Of a stretch of DNA of 64,000 bases, positions 55,756 to 64,000 are shown piece by piece. The translations under genes and the position numbers were made by a program. Source of the stretch: JAIQFL01 sp035295745 (GTDB lineage: Bacteria; Acidobacteriota; Terriglobia; Bryobacterales; Bryobacteraceae); assembly GCA_035295745.1 (NCBI GenBank), contig DATGIL010000090.1, positions 186,001 to 250,000 on the forward strand. Direction: 5' to 3'. The notes beneath the pieces are model-generated. The model was given only the letters and a program-made list of their open reading frames with translations, was not told where the DNA came from and did no database searches. How positions within the stretch are numbered: the first letter of the stretch is position 1; each line of letters begins with the position of its first letter.

Positions 55756-58110
55756 CTACACGAGTTTGGTCTGCCGGATGGGTAGTTCGCGGATCCGCTT
55801 GCCGGTGGCGTTAAAGATGGCGGCGGTGAGTGCGGGAGCGATGACTGGCGCACCGGGCTCGCCGACTCCGGCGTGGGGCGCACTGGAAGCGACGATGGTG
55901 ACGTCGATCTTCTGCGGCGCCTGCTTGAGGCGCGCGACCGGATAGTTGTGGAAGTTGGACTGAGTAATACGTCCGCTATCGGCGGTGATTTCACCCATCA
56001 AGGCGAGCGAAGTGCCGAAAACTGCGGCGCCTTCAAATTGCGCGCGCACGCGGTCTGGCATCACGGTCTGGCCAACATCGGCGACGGTCCATACGTTGGG
56101 GATCGTAAGGTTGCCCTGCGCATCTATGGCGATTTCGACGGCGCTGGCCACGTAGCTCAGGAAGCTGCGGTGGCCCGCGATGCCGATGGCGCGGTTCTTG
56201 CTGTTGGCGAATTTGGCGTAGCCGGACTTCTGAGCGCACTGTTCGAGCACGCGGCGCAGGCGTCCGGTATCGAGCGGAAAGGTCTCGGTGGATTGACCAT
56301 TGTTCCAAGGCTTCACGCCATCCTTGGTGAGGTCTACCTGACGATCGGGCCCGATGGTTTTGAGGAAGTAGTCGACGTAGTTGGAGTTGTTGAGGTGGGC
56401 GACTTCATCGACGAAGCTGTGGATGGCGAAGGCGTGGAACAGGTGGCACACAGCGCGCAGCCAGCCTTGGCGGACGTGGTTCTTGGCCGGGCAGTTTTCG
56501 GCGCGCATATGGGGCACGTCGAAAAGGATTTCGTTGAGACCCATGCCGGTTTCGAAATCGGCGCCATATTCGGTTCCGGCGGCGAAAGTGGAGGCGATGG
56601 GCGGGAACGCGCTCCGGAAAAGCCACGACTCGAGTTTGCCGGAAGAATCCAGGCCGCCCTTCATGTGCATGGCAGCGACGGAGTGGAAGTAGTCGAAACG
56701 GATATCGTCTTCGCGGGTCCAGACCACCTTGACGGGCTTGCCGGAGGCTTTTGACAGGAGGGCGGCTTCGACTACATAGTCCGGCTTAGACTTGCGTCCG
56801 AAGCCTCCGCCGAGCAGAGTGACGTTGGCAGTGACGTCTTTAGGCGTGATACCCAGGGCGGCGGCGACGGATTGCTGCACAGCTTGCGGATCCTGAGTGG
56901 GGCACCATGCTTCGACTTTGCCGTCTTTGAATTCGGCGACAGCGACCGGTGGTTCCATGGCAGCGTGGGCCAGCATGGGCACGTAGTAGTCAACTTCCAA
57001 CTTCTTCGCGGCCTTGTCAAAGGCTGTTTCAAAATTGCCGCGGTTGCGCACCGTTTTGCCGGCTTTGTGGACGCTGGCGAACAGTTCCTGCTTATAACCG
57101 GCGGAATTGAAGGAGGAGTGCGCGGGGTTGACGTCCCAATCCACCTTGAGTTTCTTACGGCCTTGCATTGCGGCGTATGTGGAGTCGGCCAGCACGGCGA
57201 CCCCGCCGAGTTGTTGGAAAAGGTGAGGCTGTTTGAAAGGCGGGAGTTGGACGGTCTTCATCACGCCCTTCACCTGGAGAGCTTCCGTATCGTTGACGTT
57301 CTTGATTTTGGAATCGTAGACCGGTGGGCGTTCGATGGCGGCGTAGAGCATGCCCGGGCGCTTGGCGTCCATGCCATAGATGGCCTTGCCGGTGACGATG
57401 TTGTGCTGGTCGACGATGGCGATGTCCTTGCCGATGTAGCGGTACTCGCTGGGACTCTTGAAGTGCAGTTCGGTCTTCGCGGGTACGGGCAGCGCGGCGG
57501 CAGCCGCTACGAATTCGCCAATGGGGGCGGAACGCTTGCTTGCATCGTGGGTGAGCTTGCCCATGCGGAGGGCCACCTCATTCGCGGGCACTCCCCACTT
57601 CTGTGCGGCGGCTCTTTCCAGCATGAGACGCGCGGTGGCGCCGGTCTGGTGCATGGCCGCAACGAAATCGCGCACCGAGCAGGAGCCGTCGGTATTCTGA
57701 GAACCATATTTGGTATCGCCGATGGCCTGTTCGACGCGGACCGTCTTCCAATCGACATCTAACTCGTCGGCGACCACCAGGGGTAGCGACGTGCGGCTGC
57801 CGGTGCCCATTTCGGAGCGGTGGGCGGTGATGACCACCGTACCATCCGGCTGGAAGCCAAGATACACGCTAGGCTGCCACGTGGTGGTTGTTGCGGCGGT
57901 GGCGGAACCAGCGGCAAGGTTGGCGCCCAGTACGAAGGCGGACGCGCTAAGGATTGCGCCGAGGAAATCGCGGCGGTCGACTTTGAATACCGCAGGGGTC
58001 TCGACCTCGGCGTACGCACCAGGGTGCTGCTGGTAGGAATCGGCGGTGAGACCCGCGATTTCAGACTTATTCTCGGGCGCAGGGAAACTCGTGCCGTATG
58101 CGATTTTCAT
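55756..58110 (-). CDS. Molybdopterin-binding large subunit, isoquinoline-1-oxidoreductase (IorB) type
   Basis: 784 residues from the ATG at 58110; the longer frame to 58395 is an artefact of overlap with the Fe-S gene. A Tat-like signal is at about 40-60 (VDRRDFLGAILSASAFVLGA). Mo-cofactor region signatures: VYLGFQPDGTVVITAHRSEM, LLGGGFGRKSKPDYVVEAAL, PVKVVWTREDDIRFDYFH, and near the C-terminus GVGEPGAPVIAPALTAAIFN with the catalytic-type GVGEP glutamate. It hydroxylates an aromatic or aldehyde substrate in the periplasm with the small subunit encoded just upstream. A cytochrome partner is not seen. Confidence 0.93.
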   Translation of the reverse strand: MKIAYGTSFPAPENKSEIAGLTADSYQQHPGAYAEVETPAVFKVDRRDFLGAILSASAFVLGANLAAGSATAATTTTWQPSVYLGFQPDGTVVITAHRSEMGTGSRTSLPLVVADELDVDWKTVRVEQAIGDTKYGSQNTDGSCSVRDFVAAMHQTGATARLMLERAAAQKWGVPANEVALRMGKLTHDASKRSAPIGEFVAAAAALPVPAKTELHFKSPSEYRYIGKDIAIVDQHNIVTGKAIYGMDAKRPGMLYAAIERPPVYDSKIKNVNDTEALQVKGVMKTVQLPPFKQPHLFQQLGGVAVLADSTYAAMQGRKKLKVDWDVNPAHSSFNSAGYKQELFASVHKAGKTVRNRGNFETAFDKAAKKLEVDYYVPMLAHAAMEPPVAVAEFKDGKVEAWCPTQDPQAVQQSVAAALGITPKDVTANVTLLGGGFGRKSKPDYVVEAALLSKASGKPVKVVWTREDDIRFDYFHSVAAMHMKGGLDSSGKLESWLFRSAFPPIASTFAAGTEYGADFETGMGLNEILFDVPHMRAENCPAKNHVRQGWLRAVCHLFHAFAIHSFVDEVAHLNNSNYVDYFLKTIGPDRQVDLTKDGVKPWNNGQSTETFPLDTGRLRRVLEQCAQKSGYAKFANSKNRAIGIAGHRSFLSYVASAVEIAIDAQGNLTIPNVWTVADVGQTVMPDRVRAQFEGAAVFGTSLALMGEITADSGRITQSNFHNYPVARLKQAPQKIDVTIVASSAPHAGVGEPGAPVIAPALTAAIFNATGKRIRELPIRQTKLV

Positions 58111-58112
58111 GG

Positions 58113-58565
58113 CTATTTCACCCCCGCGGCAGTCTTGATGGCGGCGCGAATGCGCGTGTAAGTACCACAACGGCAGATGTTGCCGTCCATGGCGTTGTCG
58201 ATTTGAGCATCGGTGGGCTTGGGGGTTTTGGCGAGGAGCGCGGCAGCTTGCATGATCTGTCCGCTCTGACAATACCCGCACTGTGCTACGTTGTGCTTCT
58301 CCCAGGCGGCCTGGCAGGGGTGCGTGCCAGTGGCGCTGAGACCTTCGATCGTGGTGATGCGCTTGGCGGCGGCTGCCTTGATTGGCGTGACGCAACTACG
58401 GACGGCCTCGCCGTTCAGGTGAACGGTGCACGCGCCGCAGAGCCCCATGCCGCAGCCGAATTTCGTGCCCGTCAGATCCAATTCATCGCGGAGGTACCAC
58501 AGCAGCGGCAGATCCTCATCCCCGTCGAACTTGCGGGGCTGGCCATTTACAGATAGCTCAATCAT
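58113..58565 (-). CDS. (2Fe-2S) small subunit, IorA type
   Basis: 150 residues. Plant-type ferredoxin cluster C38, C43, C46, C58 (FGCGMGLCGACTVHLNG ... RSCVT), and the second helical cluster C96, C99, C131, C133 (CGYCQSGQIMQAA; NICRCGTYTRIRAAI). It transfers electrons from the molybdenum centre of the large subunit, whose gene starts 2 bp downstream. It has no Tat signal and is probably exported by hitch-hiking on the large subunit. Confidence 0.96.
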   Translation of the reverse strand: MIELSVNGQPRKFDGDEDLPLLWYLRDELDLTGTKFGCGMGLCGACTVHLNGEAVRSCVTPIKAAAAKRITTIEGLSATGTHPCQAAWEKHNVAQCGYCQSGQIMQAAALLAKTPKPTDAQIDNAMDGNICRCGTYTRIRAAIKTAAGVK

Positions 58566-58733
58566 ACGGTCCTGTCATTATATCGAGGCGCGAGTCGGCC
58601 GGCGCTGCCTGAATCCATTTCAAACCGCCCACTAAGCGGGTTGGTGGATCGGACTCCATACCTCGTGCTCGATCCGCACTGCTCCGCAAAATGCGGCTGT
58701 TCGTGGTTCTACACTAAGAGAGGTTCCAGAAAG

Positions 58734-59735
58734 ATGAAGAAACTGATCAACGATCCACGGGACGTGGTGCGGGAATCACTGGCTGGGCTCGCCGCGGCTC
58801 ACCCGGAGATTTTGAGGGTCTGTTTCGATCCTGTTTACGTGATCCGGGCCGACGCTCCCATTGCGGGCAAGGTGGGCATCGTTTCTGGTGGCGGCAGTGG
58901 TCACGAACCGATGCACGGTGGATTTGTAGGAAAGGGGATGCTCGACGCAGCGTGCCCCGGGGAGGTCTTCACTTCCCCGACTCCCGATCAGATCGAAGCG
59001 GCCACTTGCGCCGTCGATGGTGGGGCCGGGGTGCTCCACATCATTAAGAATTACACCGGCGACATCATGAATTTCGAAATGGCAGCGGAACTCTGCCAGG
59101 CTCGGGGTGTAGCGGTGCAGGCGGTGATCGTGAATGACGATGTCGCCGTCGAGGACAGCCTCTACACCGCGGGCCGCCGCGGCGTAGGGACCACCGTGCT
59201 GGCTGAAAAGATCTGTGGCGCCGCCGCCGGCCGCGGATATGATCTCGGTCGTGTAGCGGAGCTGGGCCGCAAGGTGAATCGGAATGGCCGTTCCATGGGA
59301 TTAGCCTTAAGCCCCTGCACCGTGCCCGCCGCGGGCAAGCCTGGGTTCGTGCTGGCCGCCGACGAGATCGAGATGGGGGTCGGCATTCACGGTGAGCCAG
59401 GTCGTGAGCGCATGAGTCTTAAGACCGCAAGGGACCTGACCGCGCAAATGGCCGAGGCGGTCCTTGCCGACCTGCCATTTCAAGGCGGCGACCGTGTCGT
59501 CACGATGGTAAATGGCATGGGCGCGACGCCGTTGATGGAACTCTATCTCGTCCACCACGAACTCGAACAGATCCTGCAGGCCCGACGAATCACGATCGCT
59601 CACCGCCTGGTGGGAAACTATATCACCAGCCTCGAAATGGCCGGCTGCTCGATTACATTGCTGAAAGCCGATGACGAATTTCTGTCACTGTGGGGCGACC
59701 CGGTCCTGACGCCCGGCCTACGATGGGGGATCTGA
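58734..59735 (+). CDS. dhaK: Dihydroxyacetone kinase subunit DhaK
   Basis: 333 residues from the ATG at 58734 (MKKLINDPRDVV), the family N-terminus. It binds dihydroxyacetone covalently through H219 in EMGVGIHGEPG. GIVSGGGSGHEPMHGGFVG (49-67), NYTGDIMNFEMA (106-117) and NDDVAVEDSLYT are family motifs. First gene of the dhaK-dhaL-dhaM operon; dhaL begins 3 bp after its stop. The products phosphorylate dihydroxyacetone with PEP as phosphate source. Confidence 0.95.
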   Translation: MKKLINDPRDVVRESLAGLAAAHPEILRVCFDPVYVIRADAPIAGKVGIVSGGGSGHEPMHGGFVGKGMLDAACPGEVFTSPTPDQIEAATCAVDGGAGVLHIIKNYTGDIMNFEMAAELCQARGVAVQAVIVNDDVAVEDSLYTAGRRGVGTTVLAEKICGAAAGRGYDLGRVAELGRKVNRNGRSMGLALSPCTVPAAGKPGFVLAADEIEMGVGIHGEPGRERMSLKTARDLTAQMAEAVLADLPFQGGDRVVTMVNGMGATPLMELYLVHHELEQILQARRITIAHRLVGNYITSLEMAGCSITLLKADDEFLSLWGDPVLTPGLRWGI

Positions 59736-59738
59736 GAC

Positions 59739-60371
59739 ATGACGGTGAGCACGGCTGATGTGCTCCGGTGGTTGACAGCCCTGCAGCGCGTCTACGCCGA
59801 GAATCGGGAACTCCTGACGGATCTCGATCGGGCCATCGGCGACGCCGATCACGGAACCAACATGGATCGTGGCTTCACCGCGGTGCAGGCGGAACTTTCC
59901 GCTCATCCTCCGGCCGATCTCCGCTCCATCTTCCAAACCGTCGCGACAGTCCTCATCCGCACCGTGGGTGGCGCCGCCGGGCCCCTCTACGGTACATTCT
60001 TCCTGCGAGTTGCCACTGCCTGCGCGGGAAAGTCTGAGCTCGCCGCCGCCGACCTCGTGGCGCTGTTCCAGGCCGGAAACGAGGGTGTTCAACAGCGTGG
60101 CAAAGCCCTGCCCGGCGACAAGACAATGGTCGACGCCTTGCTGCCTGCCGTCGATGCAATGCGCAACGCCTTCGAGCGTGGAAACAGCCTGGCGGAAATC
60201 CTGGAACGGGGCGCGGCGGCAGCCGAGGCCGGGATGCTGGCAACCGTTCCCATGCAGGCACGCAAGGGCAGGGCCAGCTACTTGGGTGCGCGCAGCATTG
60301 GGCACCAGGATCCGGGCGCTACCTCGTCGTACCTGTTGTTGAAGACTGCCCTCGACAGCTGGCGCTCATGA
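59739..60371 (+). CDS. dhaL: Dihydroxyacetone kinase ADP-binding subunit DhaL
   Basis: 210 residues, all-helical. ADP/Mg site aspartates in IGDADHGTNMDRGF, then TVGGAAGPLYGTFFL, LPGDKTMVDALLPAVDAM, and ASYLGARSIGHQDPGATSSY. The bound ADP is rephosphorylated by DhaM and passes phosphate to dihydroxyacetone on DhaK. Its stop overlaps the dhaM start by 4 bp (ATGA). Confidence 0.95.
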   Translation: MTVSTADVLRWLTALQRVYAENRELLTDLDRAIGDADHGTNMDRGFTAVQAELSAHPPADLRSIFQTVATVLIRTVGGAAGPLYGTFFLRVATACAGKSELAAADLVALFQAGNEGVQQRGKALPGDKTMVDALLPAVDAMRNAFERGNSLAEILERGAAAAEAGMLATVPMQARKGRASYLGARSIGHQDPGATSSYLLLKTALDSWRS

Positions 60372-62836
60372 TCGGCTTCGTCATCGTCTCCCATAGTGCA
60401 CGGCTGGCCGAAGGTGTATGCGAACTGGCTGGCCAAGCTGCCCGAGGCATTGTCCCCATTGCTGCCGCGGGGGGAACGGACGATCCAGCGAATCCCTTAG
60501 GCACCGATGCATTCAAAGTGCTGCGGGCCATTGAATTGGTATATGCGGAGGACGGGGTCCTGATACTCGTCGACCTCGGCAGCGCCCTGTTGAGTGCTGA
60601 AACCGCTATCGAACTGTTGCCGGAAGAGCGGCGGCCCCGGGTGCAAATATGTTCGGCCCCGCTGGTGGAGGGGACTGTTGTGGCGGTCAGCCAGGCCGCC
60701 GCCGGTGCCAGTCTCGTCGAGATCCTTCGCGAGGCCGCTGGCGCGATCACATCGAAAACGGCACAGTGCGGAGTGGGAGTTCCGGATGCCGCGCCCTCCG
60801 AGGAGATAGTAATCACCGTCCCCAACCGATTCGGGCTGCATATGCGGCCCGCGGCACAACTGGTCCGTATGACACGCGGCTCCGGGGCACAAATCACGTT
60901 GGAGAATCTCTCTCTCCAAACCCCCCCGATCGATGCCGGCAGCATCAACGCTGTCCTCGGATTGGGCGTCCGGCAAGGCCAGCAGGTGCGCCTGCGTGCG
61001 CGAGGAGCAACGGCGCATGATGCTCTGGCCGGACTGACGGCTTTCTTCGCATCAGGCTGTGGTGAGAGCGAGGCATTGCCCGAAGCTGCGACTTCTGTGA
61101 CGCCCGCATCAGCACTTCCAGGCGTGCTGAATGGCATTCCGGCATCCTCCGGGATCGCTATCGGTCCGCTCATTCGAATCGACGCTTCCGCCGTCGAAGG
61201 TCCACTCCTGCCGGTCCGGGATGCGGAAGCGGAGCGACAACGCTTTCTCGACGCCGTGCATCGCGCACAAGAGGAAACGCGAGCCCTCTACGATTGGTCC
61301 CGAGCTCACGCCGGACTTGGCGAGGCCGGCGTCTTCGACGCACAGGTGCTCTTCCTTGACGATCCTGCGCTGATTGAGGCAGTATCGCAAGCAATTCTCA
61401 ATGGTCCGACGAACGCAGAAGCCGCCTGGGACGTAGAGACCCGGCGGCTTTCCGAACGGCTCGGTGCACTCGACGATCCGTATTTGCGGGCCCGCGCGGC
61501 CGATGTGACCGATGTGGCTGCACGAGTCCTGCGACGGCTCACCGGTGTGGACGGCGTGGTCCCAATCTTTCGGGAACCGTCGATCCTGACGGCGCACGAT
61601 CTGACACCTTCCGAAGTACAGCAGCTCGACCCTTCGCTGTGTCTGGGCCTTTGCCTCGAGAGCGGCAGCGCCCTCGCGCACAGCGTAATCCTCGCCCGGG
61701 CAATGGGGATTCCGGCGGTGGTGGGATTAGGGCCCGGGATTGCAGTGCTCGCCGAAGGAACGTCCGTGGCTCTGGATGGTGAACGGGGGACGGTTTGGAT
61801 CGCGCCCGGATCTGACCGGTTGCAGGAATTGGAAGACCGCCGCGCGCAATGGCTCACCTTACGCCACGTTGCCGACGCCGGGCGTCACAGACCTGCGGCG
61901 ACTCGAGACGGACGCCGGATTCGAGTCTTCGCCAACATTAGCAGCGTGCCCGAAGCAGCCGAAGCGGTGGCGCGGGGTGCGGATGGAGTCGGCGTGCTGC
62001 GTACGGAATTCCTGTTCCTGGAGCGCACCGAGCCGCCAGGCGAGATCGAGCAGCTCGCAGCTTACCGCGCCATTGCCGCGTCACTCGCGGGACGCCCGTT
62101 GATCATCCGTACGCTCGACATCGGGGGCGACAAGGGTCTCCCTTATGTCGAAATCGGCGAGGAGCGAAACCCGTTTCTCGGGTGGCGCGGTATCCGTGTC
62201 ACTTTGAGCAGGCGCGACCTGTTCCGGACGCAGCTTCGTGCCATCTTGCGCGCCGGAGCCGGCCAACCGGTCGAACTGCTGCTGCCGATGGTCACTTCTA
62301 TTGAAGAGCTGCGCGGAGCCAAACAGATCCTCGCCGACGTGGAGGGGGAACTGGAGCTTGAGAAGTTGGATTTTCAACGGAAGATGAAGGTTGGCGTCAT
62401 GATCGAGGTGCCGGCCGCGGCGGTCGCGGCGGACCGGCTCGCGCGTGAGGCGAACTTCTTCAGCATCGGCACCAACGACTTGATTCAGTATTTGATGGCT
62501 GCCGACCGCACCAACCCGCGTGTTGCCTCGCTGACGGATCCCTTTCAACCCGCCGTCTTACGAACCATCCGGCAGACCATCGACGCCGCGCGCCAGGCTG
62601 GAATCGGCGTCGCCCTATGCGGCGAACTGGCAGCCGATCCTTTGGCGGCGCCGCTCCTCCTCGGCCTCGGCCTTGAAGAATTCAGCGTCAGCGCCCCTTT
62701 GATTCCAGCGCTTAAGCAGGCCATCGCGCGCTGGAGCATCCCGCAAGCGGAAGCCGTTGCTCGCGAAGCCCTCAGCCTGGATTCATGCCAGGCGGTGAGA
62801 AGGATGTTGATGCATTTGATTCCTTCCTCGACCTGA
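60368..62836 (+). CDS. dhaM: DhaM-HPr-Enzyme I fusion (PEP-dependent phosphoryl donor of Dha kinase)
   Basis: 822 residues in three phosphoryl-transfer modules: EIIA-mannose-like DhaM (1-135, active H9 in IVSHSARLAEG), HPr (about 145-235, H158 in FGLHMRPAAQLVRM) and Enzyme I (about 254-822). Enzyme I has its phosphohistidine H438 in SGSALAHSVILARAMGIPAV and a complete PEP-binding barrel (GADGVGVLRTEFLFLE; FFSIGTNDLIQYLMAADRTN; C751 in VALCGELAADP). The route PEP to EI to HPr to DhaM to DhaL-ADP can thus occur within one chain. In E. coli DhaM the EI part is truncated; here it is full length. Confidence 0.94.
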   Translation: MIGFVIVSHSARLAEGVCELAGQAARGIVPIAAAGGTDDPANPLGTDAFKVLRAIELVYAEDGVLILVDLGSALLSAETAIELLPEERRPRVQICSAPLVEGTVVAVSQAAAGASLVEILREAAGAITSKTAQCGVGVPDAAPSEEIVITVPNRFGLHMRPAAQLVRMTRGSGAQITLENLSLQTPPIDAGSINAVLGLGVRQGQQVRLRARGATAHDALAGLTAFFASGCGESEALPEAATSVTPASALPGVLNGIPASSGIAIGPLIRIDASAVEGPLLPVRDAEAERQRFLDAVHRAQEETRALYDWSRAHAGLGEAGVFDAQVLFLDDPALIEAVSQAILNGPTNAEAAWDVETRRLSERLGALDDPYLRARAADVTDVAARVLRRLTGVDGVVPIFREPSILTAHDLTPSEVQQLDPSLCLGLCLESGSALAHSVILARAMGIPAVVGLGPGIAVLAEGTSVALDGERGTVWIAPGSDRLQELEDRRAQWLTLRHVADAGRHRPAATRDGRRIRVFANISSVPEAAEAVARGADGVGVLRTEFLFLERTEPPGEIEQLAAYRAIAASLAGRPLIIRTLDIGGDKGLPYVEIGEERNPFLGWRGIRVTLSRRDLFRTQLRAILRAGAGQPVELLLPMVTSIEELRGAKQILADVEGELELEKLDFQRKMKVGVMIEVPAAAVAADRLAREANFFSIGTNDLIQYLMAADRTNPRVASLTDPFQPAVLRTIRQTIDAARQAGIGVALCGELAADPLAAPLLLGLGLEEFSVSAPLIPALKQAIARWSIPQAEAVAREALSLDSCQAVRRMLMHLIPSST

Positions 62837-62847
62837 CGGCTATCCGC

Positions 62848-64000
62848 TTACCCGCGAGCCTTCAGTTCGGCCATGACGCGTTCCGGTGTGAAAGGAATCT
62901 GACGCAGCCGCACTCCGGTTGCATCGAAGACGGCGTTCCCGATAGCCGCCGCCACCACGGTGATCGAGGTCTCGCCAGCGCCTGTGGCTTCGTCGTCCGG
63001 GCGATTCACCAGTACACATTCGATCGGCGGAAGCTCAATACCCAGCGGGAGCGAGTGATAGGTTCGCCAGTCGACCGACGTGACCTTCTCGTTGTCCCAT
63101 GTGACCTCTTCACCGAGTGCGCGGCTCATCCCTTGCAGCGCCCCGCCTTCCGCCTGATTGCGCAAACCGTCGGGATTGGAAATCGGTCCGGCGTCTATTG
63201 CCACCCACATGCGCTTGACCCACACGTTACCATTGTCCTGGTTGACGGCGACTTCCACAACGATCCCGGTGTAACCGTTGTCGCCTTCGTATGCCACGCA
63301 CGCCACACCGCGGCCGGTCACCGTGCCGGCTCTCGAGTTGCCAGGCTTGGGCGAGGGGCGGGTATCCCAGCGGGCCGCTTGCGCCGAAGCCTTCAGCACG
63401 CCGATGACGCGCTCACTCCGGAGGTGGCGCAAACGGTATTCGACCGGATCCGCTTTCACACGCGCCGCAACTTCATCCATGAAACTCTCATGGGCAAAGG
63501 TATTCTGCAGGCGTGCCGGAGAACGCAGCGGGCCGGTCCAGAAAGGCGACTTGAGGTTGTGAACCAGGGCCTTCTCGCTTTTCACGGTACCGGTTCCGCC
63601 GTCCTTCCCCCCGACTCTGCCCGCCACATACGACGGCACCCCGTTGCTGCCGTTGTTATAGGCGCGCGGTTCCTGCGCTGGTCCCGGTGAGAAGGGCGCT
63701 GGCTCGAAACCCAGAAGGTTGCCGGTTACGACGTTGCCTGGGGTGGAGGACCCAGGCCGGTTACCGCGCGATGGCGTCCACGCCTCGTGCTCCCAGGTGA
63801 TGATGTCGCCCTTCGCGTCCAACCCTACACGCTCATCGATGGTCCAGGCATTGCCAAAATTTTCCCAGGCCATCTCGTCCTTGCGACTGAGTTGGACGCG
63901 TACCGGCTTGCCCACTGCCTGCGAAAGCACCAGGGCGTCGTAACTGACCGTGTCCGCGCCATTCAACCCATAACATCCCGAGCCGCGCCGGAAAATAACA
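62848..64000 (-). CDS. Molybdopterin-binding large subunit of a xanthine-dehydrogenase-family enzyme (partial at right edge)
   Basis: The frame continues past the window edge: upstream of the first listed residues the codons read VIFRRGSGCYGLNGADTVSY, so at least 383 C-terminal residues are present and the N-terminus lies beyond 64000. Motifs: GKPVRVQLSRKDEMAWENFG, SPARLQNTFAHESFMDEVA, then MWVAIDAGPISNPDGLRNQA EGGALQGMS and C-terminal EATGAGETSITVVAAAIGNA with the catalytic-type glutamate. Aerobic Mo hydroxylase, distinct from the IorB at 55.8-58.1 kb. It converges on dhaM with an 11-bp gap. Confidence 0.92.
   Translation of the reverse strand, partial: VIFRRGSGCYGLNGADTVSYDALVLSQAVGKPVRVQLSRKDEMAWENFGNAWTIDERVGLDAKGDIITWEHEAWTPSRGNRPGSSTPGNVVTGNLLGFEPAPFSPGPAQEPRAYNNGSNGVPSYVAGRVGGKDGGTGTVKSEKALVHNLKSPFWTGPLRSPARLQNTFAHESFMDEVAARVKADPVEYRLRHLRSERVIGVLKASAQAARWDTRPSPKPGNSRAGTVTGRGVACVAYEGDNGYTGIVVEVAVNQDNGNVWVKRMWVAIDAGPISNPDGLRNQAEGGALQGMSRALGEEVTWDNEKVTSVDWRTYHSLPLGIELPPIECVLVNRPDDEATGAGETSITVVAAAIGNAVFDATGVRLRQIPFTPERVMAELKARG

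Noticed and set aside
58111..58395. N-terminal extension of the molybdenum large subunit
   Set aside because: It lies entirely inside the Fe-S subunit gene in another frame and is His/Arg-rich nonsense. The true start at 58110 follows the Fe-S stop.

Overview
The window looks like a chromosomal segment of a soil Acidobacteriota member, most likely of the Solibacter/Bryobacter type. This is inferred from gene content, not from a marker gene. It has two large FtsX/MacB-type permeases of the acidobacterial ADOP kind, a PadR regulator, two very large TonB receptors with an N-terminal carboxypeptidase-regulatory-like domain, a propeller-type sensor kinase, PEP-CTERM proteins, many secreted or Tat-exported enzymes and high GC throughout. 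I saw no rRNA, tRNA, phage or CRISPR locus. The only mobile-element trace is a decayed ISL3-family transposase.

Layout. 1-5.9 kb (minus): a glycan cluster of GH2 glycosidase, GH1-like glycosidase and a two-domain glycosyltransferase/UDP-galactopyranose-mutase-like flavoprotein that runs off the left edge. 6-12.2 kb: a two-domain VOC protein, a secreted DUF4091 glycosidase-like protein, a secreted acidobacterial protein and a DUF1080 hydrolase. 12.3-16.5 kb: ADOP permease, PadR regulator whose start codon lies inside a palindrome, a membrane protein carrying an ADOP-like prefix, and a SnoaL/DUF4440-like protein. 16.6-21.3 kb: a Sel1-repeat protein and a TMTC-like TPR membrane protein converge on a 450-bp tandem repeat array. 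21.3-28.3 kb: a secreted protein, a Tat-tagged histidinol-phosphate-type aminotransferase coupled to a SulP-type transporter, and a TonB receptor with a clear terminator. 28.6-35.2 kb: HIT protein, ISL3 remnant, glutamate racemase, DUF1801 protein, and a LuxR-type response regulator with its sensor kinase. 35.3-41.4 kb: PEP-CTERM and other secreted proteins, a serine hydrolase and a VOC protein. 41.5-47.4 kb (minus): a second ADOP and a second TonB receptor, separated by repeats. 47.8-51.1 kb: a frameshifted YkgJ cysteine-cluster gene, an exported SAM methyltransferase, an SDR, a 71-aa protein and a RibD-like reductase. 51.1-54.5 kb: a second long repeat array, a 54-aa protein, and a LemA-TPM-TPM operon. 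54.7-58.6 kb: small proteins, a decayed VOC gene, and an IorAB-type molybdenum hydroxylase pair. 58.7-62.8 kb: a dhaK-dhaL-dhaM operon whose last gene fuses DhaM, HPr and a complete Enzyme I. The right edge cuts a second molybdenum hydroxylase large subunit.

The most unusual structural feature is one dispersed, palindrome-containing repeat family at four loci (18.8-19.2, 20.27, 44.1-44.3 and 51.15-51.77 kb). It is tandemly amplified at two of these, lies in frame inside the TMTC-like gene, and creates false N-terminal extensions of neighbouring genes.
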